Positions 8,630 to 18,263 are shown, counted from the stretch's first letter. The stretch is DNA of 64,000 nt from Chitinophaga sp. H8 (GCF_040567655.1 NZ_JBEXAC010000001.1:1736001-1800000), one strand, 5' to 3'. Made by a program: numbers and translations. The notes: generated by a model not told the origin, from the letters alone.

Positions 8630-9393
8630 TGAAAGTAGTCATTTTTGAAGATGAGATGCATAACTCGGAAAGGCTGATGCAATTGTTACAGAAATGTGAC
8701 AGCAGCATTGAAGTAGTAGCCGTGATTTCTTCTGTTTTTGAAGGGATTAAATGGTTAGGGCAGCAGCATACAGTAGATCTGATGCTGATGGATATACAGC
8801 TGTCTGATGGGAATTGTTTTGAATTATTTGAACAGACGAAAGTAAAAACACCTATCATCTTTACCACGGCATATGACAGCTTTGCGTTGCAGGCTTTTAA
8901 AGTCAATAGCATAGATTATCTGATGAAACCTATTGAGCTGAAAGAGCTGCAAAGAGCGTTGAAAAAATATGAGGAGTTTAAGCCGGTAGAGCAGGAGAGT
9001 TTTGATATTGCCCGGCTGGCGCAGGAGTTTTTAAAGCGTGATAGTGCCCGGTTTATTGGCAGACTAAACAACCAGCTCACTTATGTTAAAGCCAAGGATA
9101 TTGCATGGCTTCATTTTGTAAAGGGAATTACCTATGCTACCACCATCAATAATCAGAAGATGCCACTGGACTATTCTTTAGACCAGATAGAGAAAATGCT
9201 GGACCGGAATATGTTTTTCCGGATCAACCGGCAGTTCATCATCCATATTGATGCCATCAAAAAAATTACTACTTACTACAACAGCAGACTAATCCTACAA
9301 TTGAATCCAGATGTTGATACTGATGTTATTATTAGCAGGGAGAGAGTACCTGATTTCAAAAACTGGCTGGAAGGCAAAGAAGCCGAAGGCTAG
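8629..9393 (+). CDS. LytTR-type response regulator
   Basis: 254 residues. An N-terminal receiver domain contains phospho-acceptor Asp55 (LMLMDIQLSDG), the conserved Thr of FTTAYDSFALQAF, and the Lys of DYLMKPI. The C-terminal LytTR DNA-binding domain runs from about residue 145 (IGRLNNQLTYVKAKDIAWLHF) and ends with FFRINRQFIIHIDAIKKI. It is the partner of the kinase just upstream (TAATG overlap). Target sites were not identified; the operon's own promoter is a reasonable guess. Confidence 0.94.
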   Translation: MKVVIFEDEMHNSERLMQLLQKCDSSIEVVAVISSVFEGIKWLGQQHTVDLMLMDIQLSDGNCFELFEQTKVKTPIIFTTAYDSFALQAFKVNSIDYLMKPIELKELQRALKKYEEFKPVEQESFDIARLAQEFLKRDSARFIGRLNNQLTYVKAKDIAWLHFVKGITYATTINNQKMPLDYSLDQIEKMLDRNMFFRINRQFIIHIDAIKKITTYYNSRLILQLNPDVDTDVIISRERVPDFKNWLEGKEAEG

Positions 9394-9480
9394 GCGATAG
9401 ATACAGCCACGGAAACCGTGTTGGCCAATTGAGCAGACCTTTATGCACAGCGAAATAAGGTAGTTGTGGAACATGCATTA

Positions 9481-9849
9481 TTATTGCACCAGCAGGAGCA
9501 GCAACAATGGAATCAATGCGGGCAATGCCTGTACGAAAAATATCTTCCGGCTGGCAGTTACAGTGCCGTATACCCCTGCTACTACCACGCAGGCCAGGAA
9601 AAAGATCGCTACATTGCTGTACCATACAGGATCTTTGATAAACAAGCTCCAGATCAGACCTGCTGCCAGGAAGCCATTATACAGGCCCTGATTGGCCGCC
9701 AGTACCTTGGTTGGCACAAACAGTTCTTTAGGAATGGAAGTGAATGTTTTGGGCCCTCTGGTGGTCCAGGCAAACATTTCAAGCCAGAGAATGTATAGGT
9801 GTATGAGGGCACATAAGCCAATAAAGCCCTTTATGATTATTTCCATCAC
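9481..9849 (-). CDS. DUF1304 family membrane protein
   Basis: 122 residues with four hydrophobic helices. The DUF1304 pattern is clear: LIHLYILWLEMFAWTT near the N-terminus, then VLAANQGLYNGFLAAGLIW in the second helix, and a very hydrophobic tail (ALPALIPLLLLLLVQ). Function is unknown for the family. It points towards the LytTR gene from the opposite strand and is divergent from the DUF2480 gene. A second ATG directly follows the first, so the start may be 3 bases later. Confidence 0.88.
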   Translation of the reverse strand: MMEIIIKGFIGLCALIHLYILWLEMFAWTTRGPKTFTSIPKELFVPTKVLAANQGLYNGFLAAGLIWSLFIKDPVWYSNVAIFFLACVVVAGVYGTVTASRKIFFVQALPALIPLLLLLLVQ

Positions 9850-9975
9850 CAGTATTTATCCTCAATATAACCATATTTTAATTGTGCCTTATAAGGATAT
9901 TTTACCCCTTTTTTCCTTGTTGAAGGACGGTGTAATACGTATGCATTCTGCTTTTGATAATAAACCAAGTAATTA

Positions 9976-10006
9976 TTTGGTTTATTATCTAATGTTCGTA
10001 CTTTTG
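9976..10006 (+). promoter_or_regulatory. Bacteroidota-type promoter (TTTG - 19 bp - TAnnTTTG)
   Basis: TTTG at 9976-9979 and TACTTTTG at 9999-10006 match the Bacteroidota sigma factor consensus exactly, with a 19-base spacer. The ATG of the DUF2480 gene follows after four bases, so transcription would begin at or next to the start codon and the message may be leaderless. Confidence 0.7.
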
Positions 10007-10010
10007 AAGT

Positions 10011-10517
10011 ATGGAAAACAACGGGGAGATATTTAACCGGATTCAGGCCTCAGGAATTATTTCCCTGAACCTGATGGACTATAAGCCGGACGTGGCGGTG
10101 GTTGAATTTGATATTGTACCCTACCTTTATATGGGGATGGTACTCCGGGAAAAGGAGTTTCGGGAAAGCATGGCGGGTATTGACTGGAAAGCATATGAAG
10201 GGAAGGTGGTGTCGGTATTTTGTTCAGCAGATGCCATTGTTCCCCAGTGGGCTTATATATTGATCGGCGCGTTACTGTTTCCTTATGCACAGTCGGTAGC
10301 CTATGGCCGTGCAGCCTCTCATGAAACCAGGTTATGGGCCGAGCGGATCGCTGGTGAAGACTTTTCTCTATTTACAGATAAGAAGGTAGCATTGAAAGCC
10401 AATGCTGCTATCCCCGATGAATTATTATTGTTAGCCACACAGTTGCTGATGGGAAAAGTGTCGGCACTGATGTATGGGGAGCCCGGGATGCCGAAAATGA
10501 TTTACAAACGCAGGTAA
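10011..10517 (+). CDS. DUF2480 family protein
   Basis: 168 residues, soluble, no signal. The family pattern is visible: ASGIISLNLMDYKPD at the start, DIVPYLYMGMVLREKEFRE, then VSVFCSADAIVPQWAYILIGALL. DUF2480 is a conserved Bacteroidota family of unknown function. The start is supported by family-like N-terminal residues, even though it lies only four bases after an excellent promoter -7 element. The MFS gene follows after 12 bases and is probably cotranscribed. Confidence 0.87.
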   Translation: MENNGEIFNRIQASGIISLNLMDYKPDVAVVEFDIVPYLYMGMVLREKEFRESMAGIDWKAYEGKVVSVFCSADAIVPQWAYILIGALLFPYAQSVAYGRAASHETRLWAERIAGEDFSLFTDKKVALKANAAIPDELLLLATQLLMGKVSALMYGEPGMPKMIYKRR

Positions 10518-10529
10518 AAGCAGGGAACT

Positions 10530-11933
10530 ATGCAGGAAATACAGGCTAGCCCGGTAGGGTGGAGTGCTTTATTGTCGGGAAGAAATGGATTAAGATCAAT
10601 AGCATTGGCCGGAGGAGTAATGCTGCATGCCACGGATGTATATCTGGCCACTACCATTATGCCTTCCGTAACAAATGAGATTGGCGGGTTATCTTTTTAT
10701 GCGTGGGCTACTACCATCTATGTGGTAGCAGCTATCATTGGATCGGTGGTTTCTTCCCGGCATTTATCCCATCGGGGGCCCCGTGGCGCTTACCGCATTG
10801 CAGCCATATTATTTGCGATAGGCTCGCTGATCAGTGCATCAGCGCCACATATGTCAGTATTGTTGCTGGGTCGTTTTGTGCAGGGGGTGGGCGGAGGCTT
10901 ATTATTTGCGTTGTCTTATTCCATGATCCGGATTGTATTTGAAGAAGCGTTATGGCCCAGGGCAATGGCTTTGGTATCTGCTATGTGGGGAGTGTCTGCC
11001 TTTTCGGGGCCATTTGTAGGAGGTATGTTTGCCCAGTATGGGCATTGGCGTATGGCATTTATTACCCTGGTGATCATCACAGTGCTGTTGTTAATACTTA
11101 CGGAAACAGTTTTACCAAAAGCGGGACCACAAAGCACCGGTAATACGAAGCTGCCCATGACACAGCTTTTATTGCTGGCAGCAGCTACACTGGCCATCTC
11201 AATAGGTAGTGTGGCTGCCTCCGCCACATCTAATATTGCCGGCATAGTCATTGCCGTTATTTTGTTTGGCGTGTTGCTCCGCCTGGAGAAAAGTGCGATA
11301 AACCGGTTATTGCCAACAGGTGCCTATAAAATATCCACTCCTTTAAGTACCACCTATGTTGTTATGGTGATGTTAACCTTCGCTACTGCCGTAGAAATAT
11401 ATATTCCCTATTTTATGCAGGTGATCCATGGTTTTTCTCCTTTGAAATCGGGTTATCTGACAGTGCTGATCGCATTTGGATGGTCTTTTTCCTCTATCTT
11501 TTTTTCAGGCGCGGCCAAAGAGAAAGTAAAATTATTTGTGATGACAGGCCCGGTAATGGTATTGATCGGATTAGCCGGCCTGGTATTGACGGTACCCGTT
11601 GTGCAAAGTAATACGGGCATCTGTTTCTGGCTGATGTGCTTTTTTATGGTGATAATTGGGGTAGGGGTAGGTATGGGATGGCCGCATCTTTTAACGCGGG
11701 TGCTTACTGCTGCGCCGGCAGGTGAGTCGGAGAAGGCCTCCGCTTCGATTACTACTGTACAATTGCTGGCCACTGCGTTTGGTACTGCATTAACAGGATT
11801 GGTGGTAAATGCCGCTGGTATTACAATACCCGGAGGAGTGCCAGGTGCACAGCAGGCAGCAAGCTGGTTATTTGGTTTGTTCATGATTATGCCTATATTG
11901 GCAATAGTGGTACAACTACGGCGGCAAACGTAA
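10530..11933 (+). CDS. MFS transporter, DHA2-like drug/proton antiporter
   Basis: 467 residues with about 12-14 hydrophobic helices. The N-terminal half has the DHA2 pattern: ATDVYLATTIMPSVTNEIGG (substrate-side Asp in helix 1), RGPRGAYRIAAILFAIGSLISA and the helix-5 motif SAFSGPFVGGMFAQYGHWRMAF. Such pumps use the proton gradient to expel small molecules. It directly follows the DUF2480 gene with only 12 bases between them. The substrate is unknown. Confidence 0.87.
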   Translation: MQEIQASPVGWSALLSGRNGLRSIALAGGVMLHATDVYLATTIMPSVTNEIGGLSFYAWATTIYVVAAIIGSVVSSRHLSHRGPRGAYRIAAILFAIGSLISASAPHMSVLLLGRFVQGVGGGLLFALSYSMIRIVFEEALWPRAMALVSAMWGVSAFSGPFVGGMFAQYGHWRMAFITLVIITVLLLILTETVLPKAGPQSTGNTKLPMTQLLLLAAATLAISIGSVAASATSNIAGIVIAVILFGVLLRLEKSAINRLLPTGAYKISTPLSTTYVVMVMLTFATAVEIYIPYFMQVIHGFSPLKSGYLTVLIAFGWSFSSIFFSGAAKEKVKLFVMTGPVMVLIGLAGLVLTVPVVQSNTGICFWLMCFFMVIIGVGVGMGWPHLLTRVLTAAPAGESEKASASITTVQLLATAFGTALTGLVVNAAGITIPGGVPGAQQAASWLFGLFMIMPILAIVVQLRRQT

Positions 11934-12036
11934 TAACTCCTCTTGCTGCAGGCAATATAACAGGATTTACACGCGTGGTTTAATCAGGAATAATTCAGGT
12001 GAAGTGGCGTAATTATATTTAAAAGCAATAAATGTA

Positions 12037-13173
12037 ATGAAAATTATTACTACCTTATCCGCTACTATTATCTTGATGACTATGTTGCAGGCATTTAATC
12101 CAAAAGAAGAAAATAAGACAGCTGCAGGAGCAGCAGGTATCAGCCGTATTTCCTGGGGTACCTTAAACGGACAGGAGGTATGGTTATATACGTTTACAAA
12201 TACGCAGGGTGCACAGGTGAAAATAACCAACTATGGTGGCATTATTACTTCCTGGATCACTCCGGATAAGCATGGACAATCTGCCGATGTGGTAATGGGA
12301 TTTGACAACCTGGAAAATTACCGGGAAAGACATCCTTACTTTGGGTCAGTGGTGGGCCGGTATGCCAATCGTATCGCTAATGGGAAATTCAGTATTGGTG
12401 ACCGGCAATATACACTGGTGGTGAATAACGGACCTAATCACTTGCATGGCGGTACGATAGGTTTTGATCAGGCCGTTTGGGGCGCTGCTATCGTAAATGG
12501 TGCTACGCCAGTGCTGCAGCTCCGCTATCTGAGCAAGGACGGAGAAGAAGGTTATCCCGGCAATCTGCAGGTGGAGGTACGTTATTCTTTTAGTGACAAT
12601 AATGAATTGAAGATTGATTATACGGCTACCACAGATCAGCCTACTCATCTTAATCTTACCAATCACAGTTACTTCAACCTTACCGGCGATGTTAACCATA
12701 CCATTCTGGATCATTCCCTGGTGATCAAAGCCGAGCATTATACTCCTTTCAATGAACACCAGATCCCGGTAGGGAAGGTGAGCAGTGTTGCCGGTACTCC
12801 TTATGATTTCCGTAAGGTGGAAAAGATCGGTGCTCGTATCAGGGAAGTAGAAGGTGCTGGGTATGATCATAATTATGTACTGCCTTCCAATGATGGCCAT
12901 CTTCAGCTGGCCGCAATTGCTACAGATGCGGTGAGTGGCCGGAAAATGGAAGTATTTACTACCGAACCGGGCATGCAGTTTTATACGGGCAATTTCCTGG
13001 ATGGTCATTTTAAAACCCCGGAAGGAAAATCTATTAACAAGCATGCTGCTTTCTGTCTGGAAACGCAGCACTACCCGGATTCACCTAATCAGCCTCAGTT
13101 TCCCACTACGTTACTTCTACCAGGACAAACCTTCCATTCTACTACGGTATACCGTATAACAGCGGGGGAATAA
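12037..13173 (+). CDS. galM: Aldose 1-epimerase (mutarotase)
   Basis: 378 residues: an N-terminal signal-like segment (MKIITTLSATIILMTMLQAF) and then a complete galactose mutarotase domain. Key motifs are GRYANRIANGKF, NNGPNHLHGG (binding His), NLTNHSYFNL (catalytic His) and FCLETQHYPDSPNQPQF (catalytic Glu). The enzyme interconverts alpha and beta anomers of aldoses. The leader suggests a periplasmic location, common for Bacteroidota GalM proteins in sugar-use loci. A sugar-acid reductase gene lies 123 bases downstream on the same strand. Confidence 0.93.
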   Translation: MKIITTLSATIILMTMLQAFNPKEENKTAAGAAGISRISWGTLNGQEVWLYTFTNTQGAQVKITNYGGIITSWITPDKHGQSADVVMGFDNLENYRERHPYFGSVVGRYANRIANGKFSIGDRQYTLVVNNGPNHLHGGTIGFDQAVWGAAIVNGATPVLQLRYLSKDGEEGYPGNLQVEVRYSFSDNNELKIDYTATTDQPTHLNLTNHSYFNLTGDVNHTILDHSLVIKAEHYTPFNEHQIPVGKVSSVAGTPYDFRKVEKIGARIREVEGAGYDHNYVLPSNDGHLQLAAIATDAVSGRKMEVFTTEPGMQFYTGNFLDGHFKTPEGKSINKHAAFCLETQHYPDSPNQPQFPTTLLLPGQTFHSTTVYRITAGE

Positions 13174-13296
13174 CAATCATGTTCTCTGGGCTTTCGGTAA
13201 CGTTTGCGTAAATAAATTTCCCGGTTAATTTCACTATTCCTGGATAGTTCGTTACAATTGTAGCTGGCTGAAATGCCGGCATAAAAGCATCGTATT

Positions 13297-14817
13297 ATGA
13301 AATTGTCACAGAAAATATTGACACAGGTGCGTGGAAATGTACACGTACCAGCGCAGGCACACTTGCAGCTGCCGGAAAAGGTATTGCAGTTTGGCACTGG
13401 TGTATTGCTACGGGGATTACCTGACTATTTTATAGATAAGGCTAATAAAGCAGGTTTATTCAATGGCAGGGTGGTAGTGGTGAAATCTACCGGTGGTGGT
13501 GCTGCGGATTTTGACGGGCAGGACAATTTGTATACCCTGTGCATCCGTGGTGTTGCAGGTGGGGAGCAGGTAACAGAAAACTGGATCAATGCAGCTATCA
13601 GCAGGGTATTGTCTGCCGGAGAACATTGGCAACAAATCCTTGCCTGTGCGCATAGTGCAGCAATGGAAGTGGTGATCTCTAACACGACAGAGGTAGGGAT
13701 TACCCTGAGTGATGATGATATTTTTGCAGCGCCGCCCGCCTCTTTTCCAGGTAAGCTGCTGGCATTTCTGTATGAGCGTTTCCGGCACTTTAAAGGAGAT
13801 GCTGAAAAAGGCATGGTAATTATCCCCGCGGAGCTGATTCCTGACAACGGTACCAAACTGAAGGAAATAGTGCTGGAGCTGGCTACCCGTAATAAACTGG
13901 AAGCTGCTTTCATTACCTGGCTGAATACGGCCAATCATTTCTGTAATTCGCTGGTAGACCGTATTGTGCCAGGCAGGCTTCCTGCTGAGGAGCAGGCCAA
14001 TGTTGAAAAAGAGCTGGGATATACGGATGGGTTGATGATCATGGCGGAGGCTTATCGCCTGTGGGCCATTGAAACAGACAGTGAAAAGGTGAAGGCGGTA
14101 TTGTCATTCAATGAGGCTGATGAAGGCGTAGTGATCGTGCCGGATATCAATTTATTCCGGGAGCTGAAATTGCGCTTGTTGAACGGATCGCATACGCTGA
14201 GCTGCGGACTCGCAGTATTGGCAGGATTTGATACGGTGAAAGATGCGATGGACGATCCGGAGATGGAGGGATATATCCGTGCATTGCTCCGGCAGGAGCT
14301 GGTACCTGCTATTACCGACCTGTATATACGGGAAGAAACTGCGATGACATTTGCGGAAGCAGTGCTTGACCGTTTCCGTAATCCGTATATTGCCCACCGT
14401 TGGCTGGCCATTACGATGCAGTATACTTCCAAAATGAAAATGCGGGATGTACCTGTTTTACTGAAGCATTACCAGCGTACTCAGGAAGTGCCCCGGTTAA
14501 TAGCCTTAGGGTTTGCTGCGCACCTGTTATTTATGCGCAGCCGTAAGGATACCAGCGGACAATATACCGGTGAGGTCAATGGCCAGACATACCTGATACA
14601 GGATGATTTCGCAGCCTGGTACCATGATAAATGGCAAAGGCTGGAACCAGCAGTACTGGTAAAAGAAGTACTTGGTGATACTGCCGTATGGGGAACTGAT
14701 CTGACAGCCGTTAAAGGATTTGCCCATACCGTGACGGTATTGCTGGGTGATATGTTGAGGGAAGGGGCGCGTGCTATGCTTTCAGGCTCTTTACGGGATT
14801 CATCAATGCCGCTTTGA
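13297..14817 (+). CDS. uxaB: Tagaturonate reductase (altronate oxidoreductase)
   Basis: 506 residues, mannitol-dehydrogenase superfamily. The N-terminal Rossmann part contains VLQFGTGVLLRGLPDYFID and VVVVKSTGGG, and NTTEVGIT follows. The active-site region includes the Lys-containing LKLRLLNGSHTLSCGLAVLAGFDTV block. The enzyme reduces D-tagaturonate to D-altronate with NADH in galacturonate breakdown. It stands without other uxa/uxu genes in this window. Its last 44 bases overlap, tail to tail, the end of the permease gene on the opposite strand. Confidence 0.92.
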   Translation: MKLSQKILTQVRGNVHVPAQAHLQLPEKVLQFGTGVLLRGLPDYFIDKANKAGLFNGRVVVVKSTGGGAADFDGQDNLYTLCIRGVAGGEQVTENWINAAISRVLSAGEHWQQILACAHSAAMEVVISNTTEVGITLSDDDIFAAPPASFPGKLLAFLYERFRHFKGDAEKGMVIIPAELIPDNGTKLKEIVLELATRNKLEAAFITWLNTANHFCNSLVDRIVPGRLPAEEQANVEKELGYTDGLMIMAEAYRLWAIETDSEKVKAVLSFNEADEGVVIVPDINLFRELKLRLLNGSHTLSCGLAVLAGFDTVKDAMDDPEMEGYIRALLRQELVPAITDLYIREETAMTFAEAVLDRFRNPYIAHRWLAITMQYTSKMKMRDVPVLLKHYQRTQEVPRLIALGFAAHLLFMRSRKDTSGQYTGEVNGQTYLIQDDFAAWYHDKWQRLEPAVLVKEVLGDTAVWGTDLTAVKGFAHTVTVLLGDMLREGARAMLSGSLRDSSMPL

Positions 14818-17137
14818 TACTTTGAAAACCTACGGTAAGGATGGCGATGCCAATCGTTAGCAAGCCTGCCAGCACAAATACCCACCATGCGATCTCTGTT
14901 TTATAGACGAAGCCCTGGAGCCACCGGTTCATCGTATACCAGGCTATTGGAAAAGCGATCAGTAAGGCCATAGCTACTGGCTTCAGGAAATCAGTAGATA
15001 ACAGTAAAATGATATTGGGCACAGAGGCACCTAATGTTTTGCGTACACCTATTTCTTTGGTACGCTGTGCTGCGGTAAACATGGCCAGTCCAAATAAGCC
15101 AAGACAAGAAATGAAGATAGCCAGGAATGCAAAGTAATTAGCCAGTTTGCTCACTACCTGCTCGTTTTTGTATAGTTTGGTATATTCCTGATCAGAAAAC
15201 TGGTAAGAGAAGGGAATACCCGGATTGATGGTTTTACAGAGCTTTTCCAGGGCCGCCAGCGTTGTCTGTGTTTTACCAGCGGTGGTGCGTACCAGCAAAG
15301 TACCCCATTTAGGGCTGGTATCCAGCCGGATAAATAATGGTTCAATCGCATCGTGCATAGAGCTGAAATGAAAATCTTTCAATACCCCGATGATCTCACC
15401 TTTGTCGGTACCCCAGATGAAAGGTTTACCGATGGGGTCCGTATATCCTATCTTTTTAACTGCTGTTTCATTTAAAATATAGTTGGCAGAATCGGCCCCA
15501 AATTCGCGGGAGAAATCACGCCCTGCCAGTAATCTGAGGTCCAGGGTTTTTACAAAATCATAGCCCACCACCGCATCAGAAAAAAGCACTTCCTGGCTGG
15601 GGTCTTTACCTACCCAGCCAATATCACCTCTTGAATGACTGATCACTGTAGGCGTTTCACGCATTTTTGAAATGGACACGATGCCAGGCAGCTTGCCGGC
15701 TTCTTCTTTCAGCAGGTCGTATTTGTTGATCAGCCCGCCTTCCATTGGAATATAAAGCAGGTTTTCCCGGTTATAGCCGAGGTTTTTAGTTTGTACATAA
15801 TCCAGCTGTTGGTAAATGATTATCATGCCTACGATCAGTATGGCAGACAAAGCAAACTGGAATACCACCAGGCTCTTACGGAAAAATGTTGCCCCGGTAC
15901 TGAATTTCAGGTTGCCTTTTAATACTTTGACCGGATTGAGAGATGAAAGAAAAAACGCAGGATAACTGCCTGCCACCAATCCGGTGATAACCATCAGCCC
16001 CAGCAGGAGGGCCCAGAAAGCAGGTTGGGTGGTGGGTAACAGCAGCTGTTTGCCGGTGAGTGTATTAAATGCCGGCAGCAGTAATACTACCAGTGCTATT
16101 GCAATCATTACGGAACAGAGTGTGAGCAGGATCGCTTCACATACAAACTGCAACATCAGCGTACGACGTACGGCGCCTACTACTTTTCTTACGCCTACTT
16201 CCTTAGCCCGCTGGGTAGCTCCCGCAGTGGCCAGGTTCATAAAATTAATACAGGCTATCAGCAGGATGAAAACAGCTACCAGGCTAAAGAGATGTACGTA
16301 TGCTATACGGCCACCATCGATCTTCCCGTTTTGAAAAGTAGCATGAAGATATTTTTCAGGAAAGGGTTGTAGGCCCAATTCGGTAAATGCTTCCTTATGT
16401 TGGGACTTATAGCTGGCAAGAAAGCCTTTGATCTTGGCCGCTACTTTAGCAGGATCTGTACCCTGGTGCAATTGCAGATAGGTAGCAGGGTTTGCGCTCC
16501 CCCAGTTACTTACCCAGCTATTCGCCTTTGTGTAGTCCTGCCAGTTTCTCAGAAAATCAAATTGTTGGGAAGAATAGGCTGGTACATTTTCAAAAATTGC
16601 TGTTACAGTAAGGTCTTCTTTGTTTTCATACCGGATAGTTTGTCCAATCGCTCTTTCCGGACTACCAAAGAATTGTGCTGCCATTTTACGGGAAATAGCA
16701 ATACCTCCGGGTACGTTCAAAGCGGTTGCGGGCGTACCTTGTAACAATGGATAACTGAACATCTTCAGGAAGTCTTCCCCCACGTAGGCCCCTTCCACCT
16801 TAAACAATTGCCCGTTTGCTGAAAAGATACGGGGAAAGGAGCTTTCCATACTGCTGGCATATGTTACTTCCGGGACCATTCTTTTTAATTCATTGGCCAA
16901 CAGGCCTTGTGTAAGGTAAGTGCCTTCGATCTTACCATCATAATGATTGATTTCATATACCTGGTAGAGTTGTGCATCGTTTGCATGAAAGCGGTCCATA
17001 CTGCGTTCATCCTGTATCCAAAGGATCACCAGGAGGCTGCAAGCCAGTCCGGATGCCAGCCCGAGTATATTGATCGCCGAAAAGGCTTTGTTACGGATCA
17101 GATTCCGCCATGCTATTTTAAAATAGTTACCCAACAT
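14774..17137 (-). CDS. MacB/FtsX-type ABC transporter permease (large, two FtsX domains)
   Basis: 787 residues with the Bacteroidota double-FtsX layout. The start MLGNYFKIAWRNLIRNKAFS leads into helix 1 and a periplasmic MacB core domain (residues about 45-245). A first FtsX helix bundle at about 285-430 contains RAKEVGVRKVVGAVRRTL, a second periplasmic domain follows, and a last bundle near 670-785 contains RTKEIGVRKTLGASVPNI. No ATPase is encoded beside it, so it must use a partner encoded elsewhere. MacB-type complexes export or extract substrates by mechanotransmission. Upstream lie motifs shared with the paralogue at 24778-27132. Confidence 0.93.
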   Translation of the reverse strand: MLGNYFKIAWRNLIRNKAFSAINILGLASGLACSLLVILWIQDERSMDRFHANDAQLYQVYEINHYDGKIEGTYLTQGLLANELKRMVPEVTYASSMESSFPRIFSANGQLFKVEGAYVGEDFLKMFSYPLLQGTPATALNVPGGIAISRKMAAQFFGSPERAIGQTIRYENKEDLTVTAIFENVPAYSSQQFDFLRNWQDYTKANSWVSNWGSANPATYLQLHQGTDPAKVAAKIKGFLASYKSQHKEAFTELGLQPFPEKYLHATFQNGKIDGGRIAYVHLFSLVAVFILLIACINFMNLATAGATQRAKEVGVRKVVGAVRRTLMLQFVCEAILLTLCSVMIAIALVVLLLPAFNTLTGKQLLLPTTQPAFWALLLGLMVITGLVAGSYPAFFLSSLNPVKVLKGNLKFSTGATFFRKSLVVFQFALSAILIVGMIIIYQQLDYVQTKNLGYNRENLLYIPMEGGLINKYDLLKEEAGKLPGIVSISKMRETPTVISHSRGDIGWVGKDPSQEVLFSDAVVGYDFVKTLDLRLLAGRDFSREFGADSANYILNETAVKKIGYTDPIGKPFIWGTDKGEIIGVLKDFHFSSMHDAIEPLFIRLDTSPKWGTLLVRTTAGKTQTTLAALEKLCKTINPGIPFSYQFSDQEYTKLYKNEQVVSKLANYFAFLAIFISCLGLFGLAMFTAAQRTKEIGVRKTLGASVPNIILLLSTDFLKPVAMALLIAFPIAWYTMNRWLQGFVYKTEIAWWVFVLAGLLTIGIAILTVGFQSIKAALMNPVKSLKA

Positions 17138-17164
17138 AAAATCCGCATTTCAGTTATTATATGT

Positions 17165-17183
17165 GCTGTAAATAGTATGCCAT
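17165..17183 (-). promoter_or_regulatory. Candidate sigma-54-like promoter of the permease gene
   Basis: On the minus strand this reads ATGGCATACTATTTACAGC, about 28-46 bases upstream of the permease ATG. TGGCA fits the -24 element; the -12 element would be TTACA, with AC where GC is expected. The paralogous permease has a similar ATGGAATAC stretch at a comparable distance. Weak alone; the shared pattern gives it some support. Confidence 0.35.
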
Positions 17184-17235
17184 TCATCTAATGTGCTTAT
17201 AAACAGAATGTTAGATGACTATTGTTATCAGGTAA

Positions 17236-17273
17236 TGTTCATTTTCAGTACATGCATTGTTCAGTAACGAACA
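17236..17273. promoter_or_regulatory. Paired TGTTC...GAACA-type operator upstream of permease gene
   Basis: A clean dyad TGTTCAGTAACGAACA lies at 17258-17273 and a related, weaker site TGTTCATTTTCAGTACA at 17236-17252, 22 bases apart (two helical turns). Similar paired sites stand upstream of the other permease gene (27229-27265). Candidate binding sites for an activator or repressor; the protein is not encoded in this window. Confidence 0.5.
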
Positions 17274-17396
17274 GGCAGTTGCCTGTTTTTTAGCAATATA
17301 TTAAGAAATGATCAGGTACAGTGGATGATTAATTACCCTACTTTCATACCTGCTGCAGCGCTATTGAGGGGACCCACTTCACTATAATACGATAGC

Positions 17397-18263
17397 ATGA
17401 TAAAGTACTTTTCTTTTGCAGGATTATTGTTATTAGCCTTTGGCTGCCACACTACATCAGATAAGCCGCATACGGTTGCAACAAAGGCTACGCCTGGCCC
17501 TACGCGCCTATATGCACAGGCAGTGGGCGATTCCTTCTCGGTTTTTGTAAGTCTGCCGGAAGATTACCATCCGCAAGAGAAAAAAAGTTTTCCGGTAGTA
17601 TACCTGCTGGATGCCAACTTATATTTCGATATCATGGCTACCACTATTCGTAAATATGCTGAAGTAGGTCTGGCGCCTGAAGTAATTCTGGTAGGCATTG
17701 GCTACAAGGATTTTCCGACTATGGATTCCCTGCGTAACCGGGATGATACCTATCCGCAGGCTATTCCGGAATATGAAATGTCTGTAAGCGGTGGGGCCGA
17801 CAAGTTCCTATCATTCATCAATAATGAGCTGGTGCCCTATATCGATCATACTTATCAAACAGATACTACCAAACGTGTGTTGATGGGGCATTCATTAGGA
17901 GGGTATTTTACAATGTATGCCTTAGAGCAATCTTTATCAGGAAAAGCACATAAATTGCACAACTACATTGCTGCAAGTCCCTCTCTGCACTACAATAACT
18001 ATTATCTGCTACATCAGCTAAAAACAAGTACTGTCCGGCAGCCGGACAATACCAAGGTATACATTACCTATGGCGGGCTGGAAAATTCGAATGATCCTGC
18101 TTCAATAACGCTGGATAGCCTGTCGGCCCAGCTGGCAGCCGTGTTTCCCAAACATGCCAATGGTGGTGTTACCTATAAATACGATATCTATTCCAGCCTT
18201 GATCATATGGATACGCAATTACCCACCTTCATTAAAGGGATGCAATGGGTGTTTGCCCCTTGA
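17397..18263 (+). CDS. Putative esterase lipoprotein (esterase D / IroE-like alpha/beta hydrolase)
   Basis: 288 residues. The signal has a lipobox-like LAFGC (Cys17), so it may be a lipoprotein. The fold is the Esterase (PF00756-type) alpha/beta hydrolase: strand FPVVYLLDANLYF, nucleophile elbow GHSLGGYFTMYAL (catalytic Ser), a late Asp region, and a terminal His in SSLDHMDTQLP. Family members hydrolyse esters such as ferric-enterobactin, S-formylglutathione or feruloyl esters; which applies here cannot be told. It is divergent from the permease gene, sharing the 259-base region that holds the paired operator. Confidence 0.87.
   Translation: MIKYFSFAGLLLLAFGCHTTSDKPHTVATKATPGPTRLYAQAVGDSFSVFVSLPEDYHPQEKKSFPVVYLLDANLYFDIMATTIRKYAEVGLAPEVILVGIGYKDFPTMDSLRNRDDTYPQAIPEYEMSVSGGADKFLSFINNELVPYIDHTYQTDTTKRVLMGHSLGGYFTMYALEQSLSGKAHKLHNYIAASPSLHYNNYYLLHQLKTSTVRQPDNTKVYITYGGLENSNDPASITLDSLSAQLAAVFPKHANGGVTYKYDIYSSLDHMDTQLPTFIKGMQWVFAP

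Noticed and set aside
14774..14817. Overlap of uxaB and the permease gene as a possible frameshift or annotation error
   Set aside because: Both genes have family-typical ends; a 44-base tail-to-tail overlap is acceptable.
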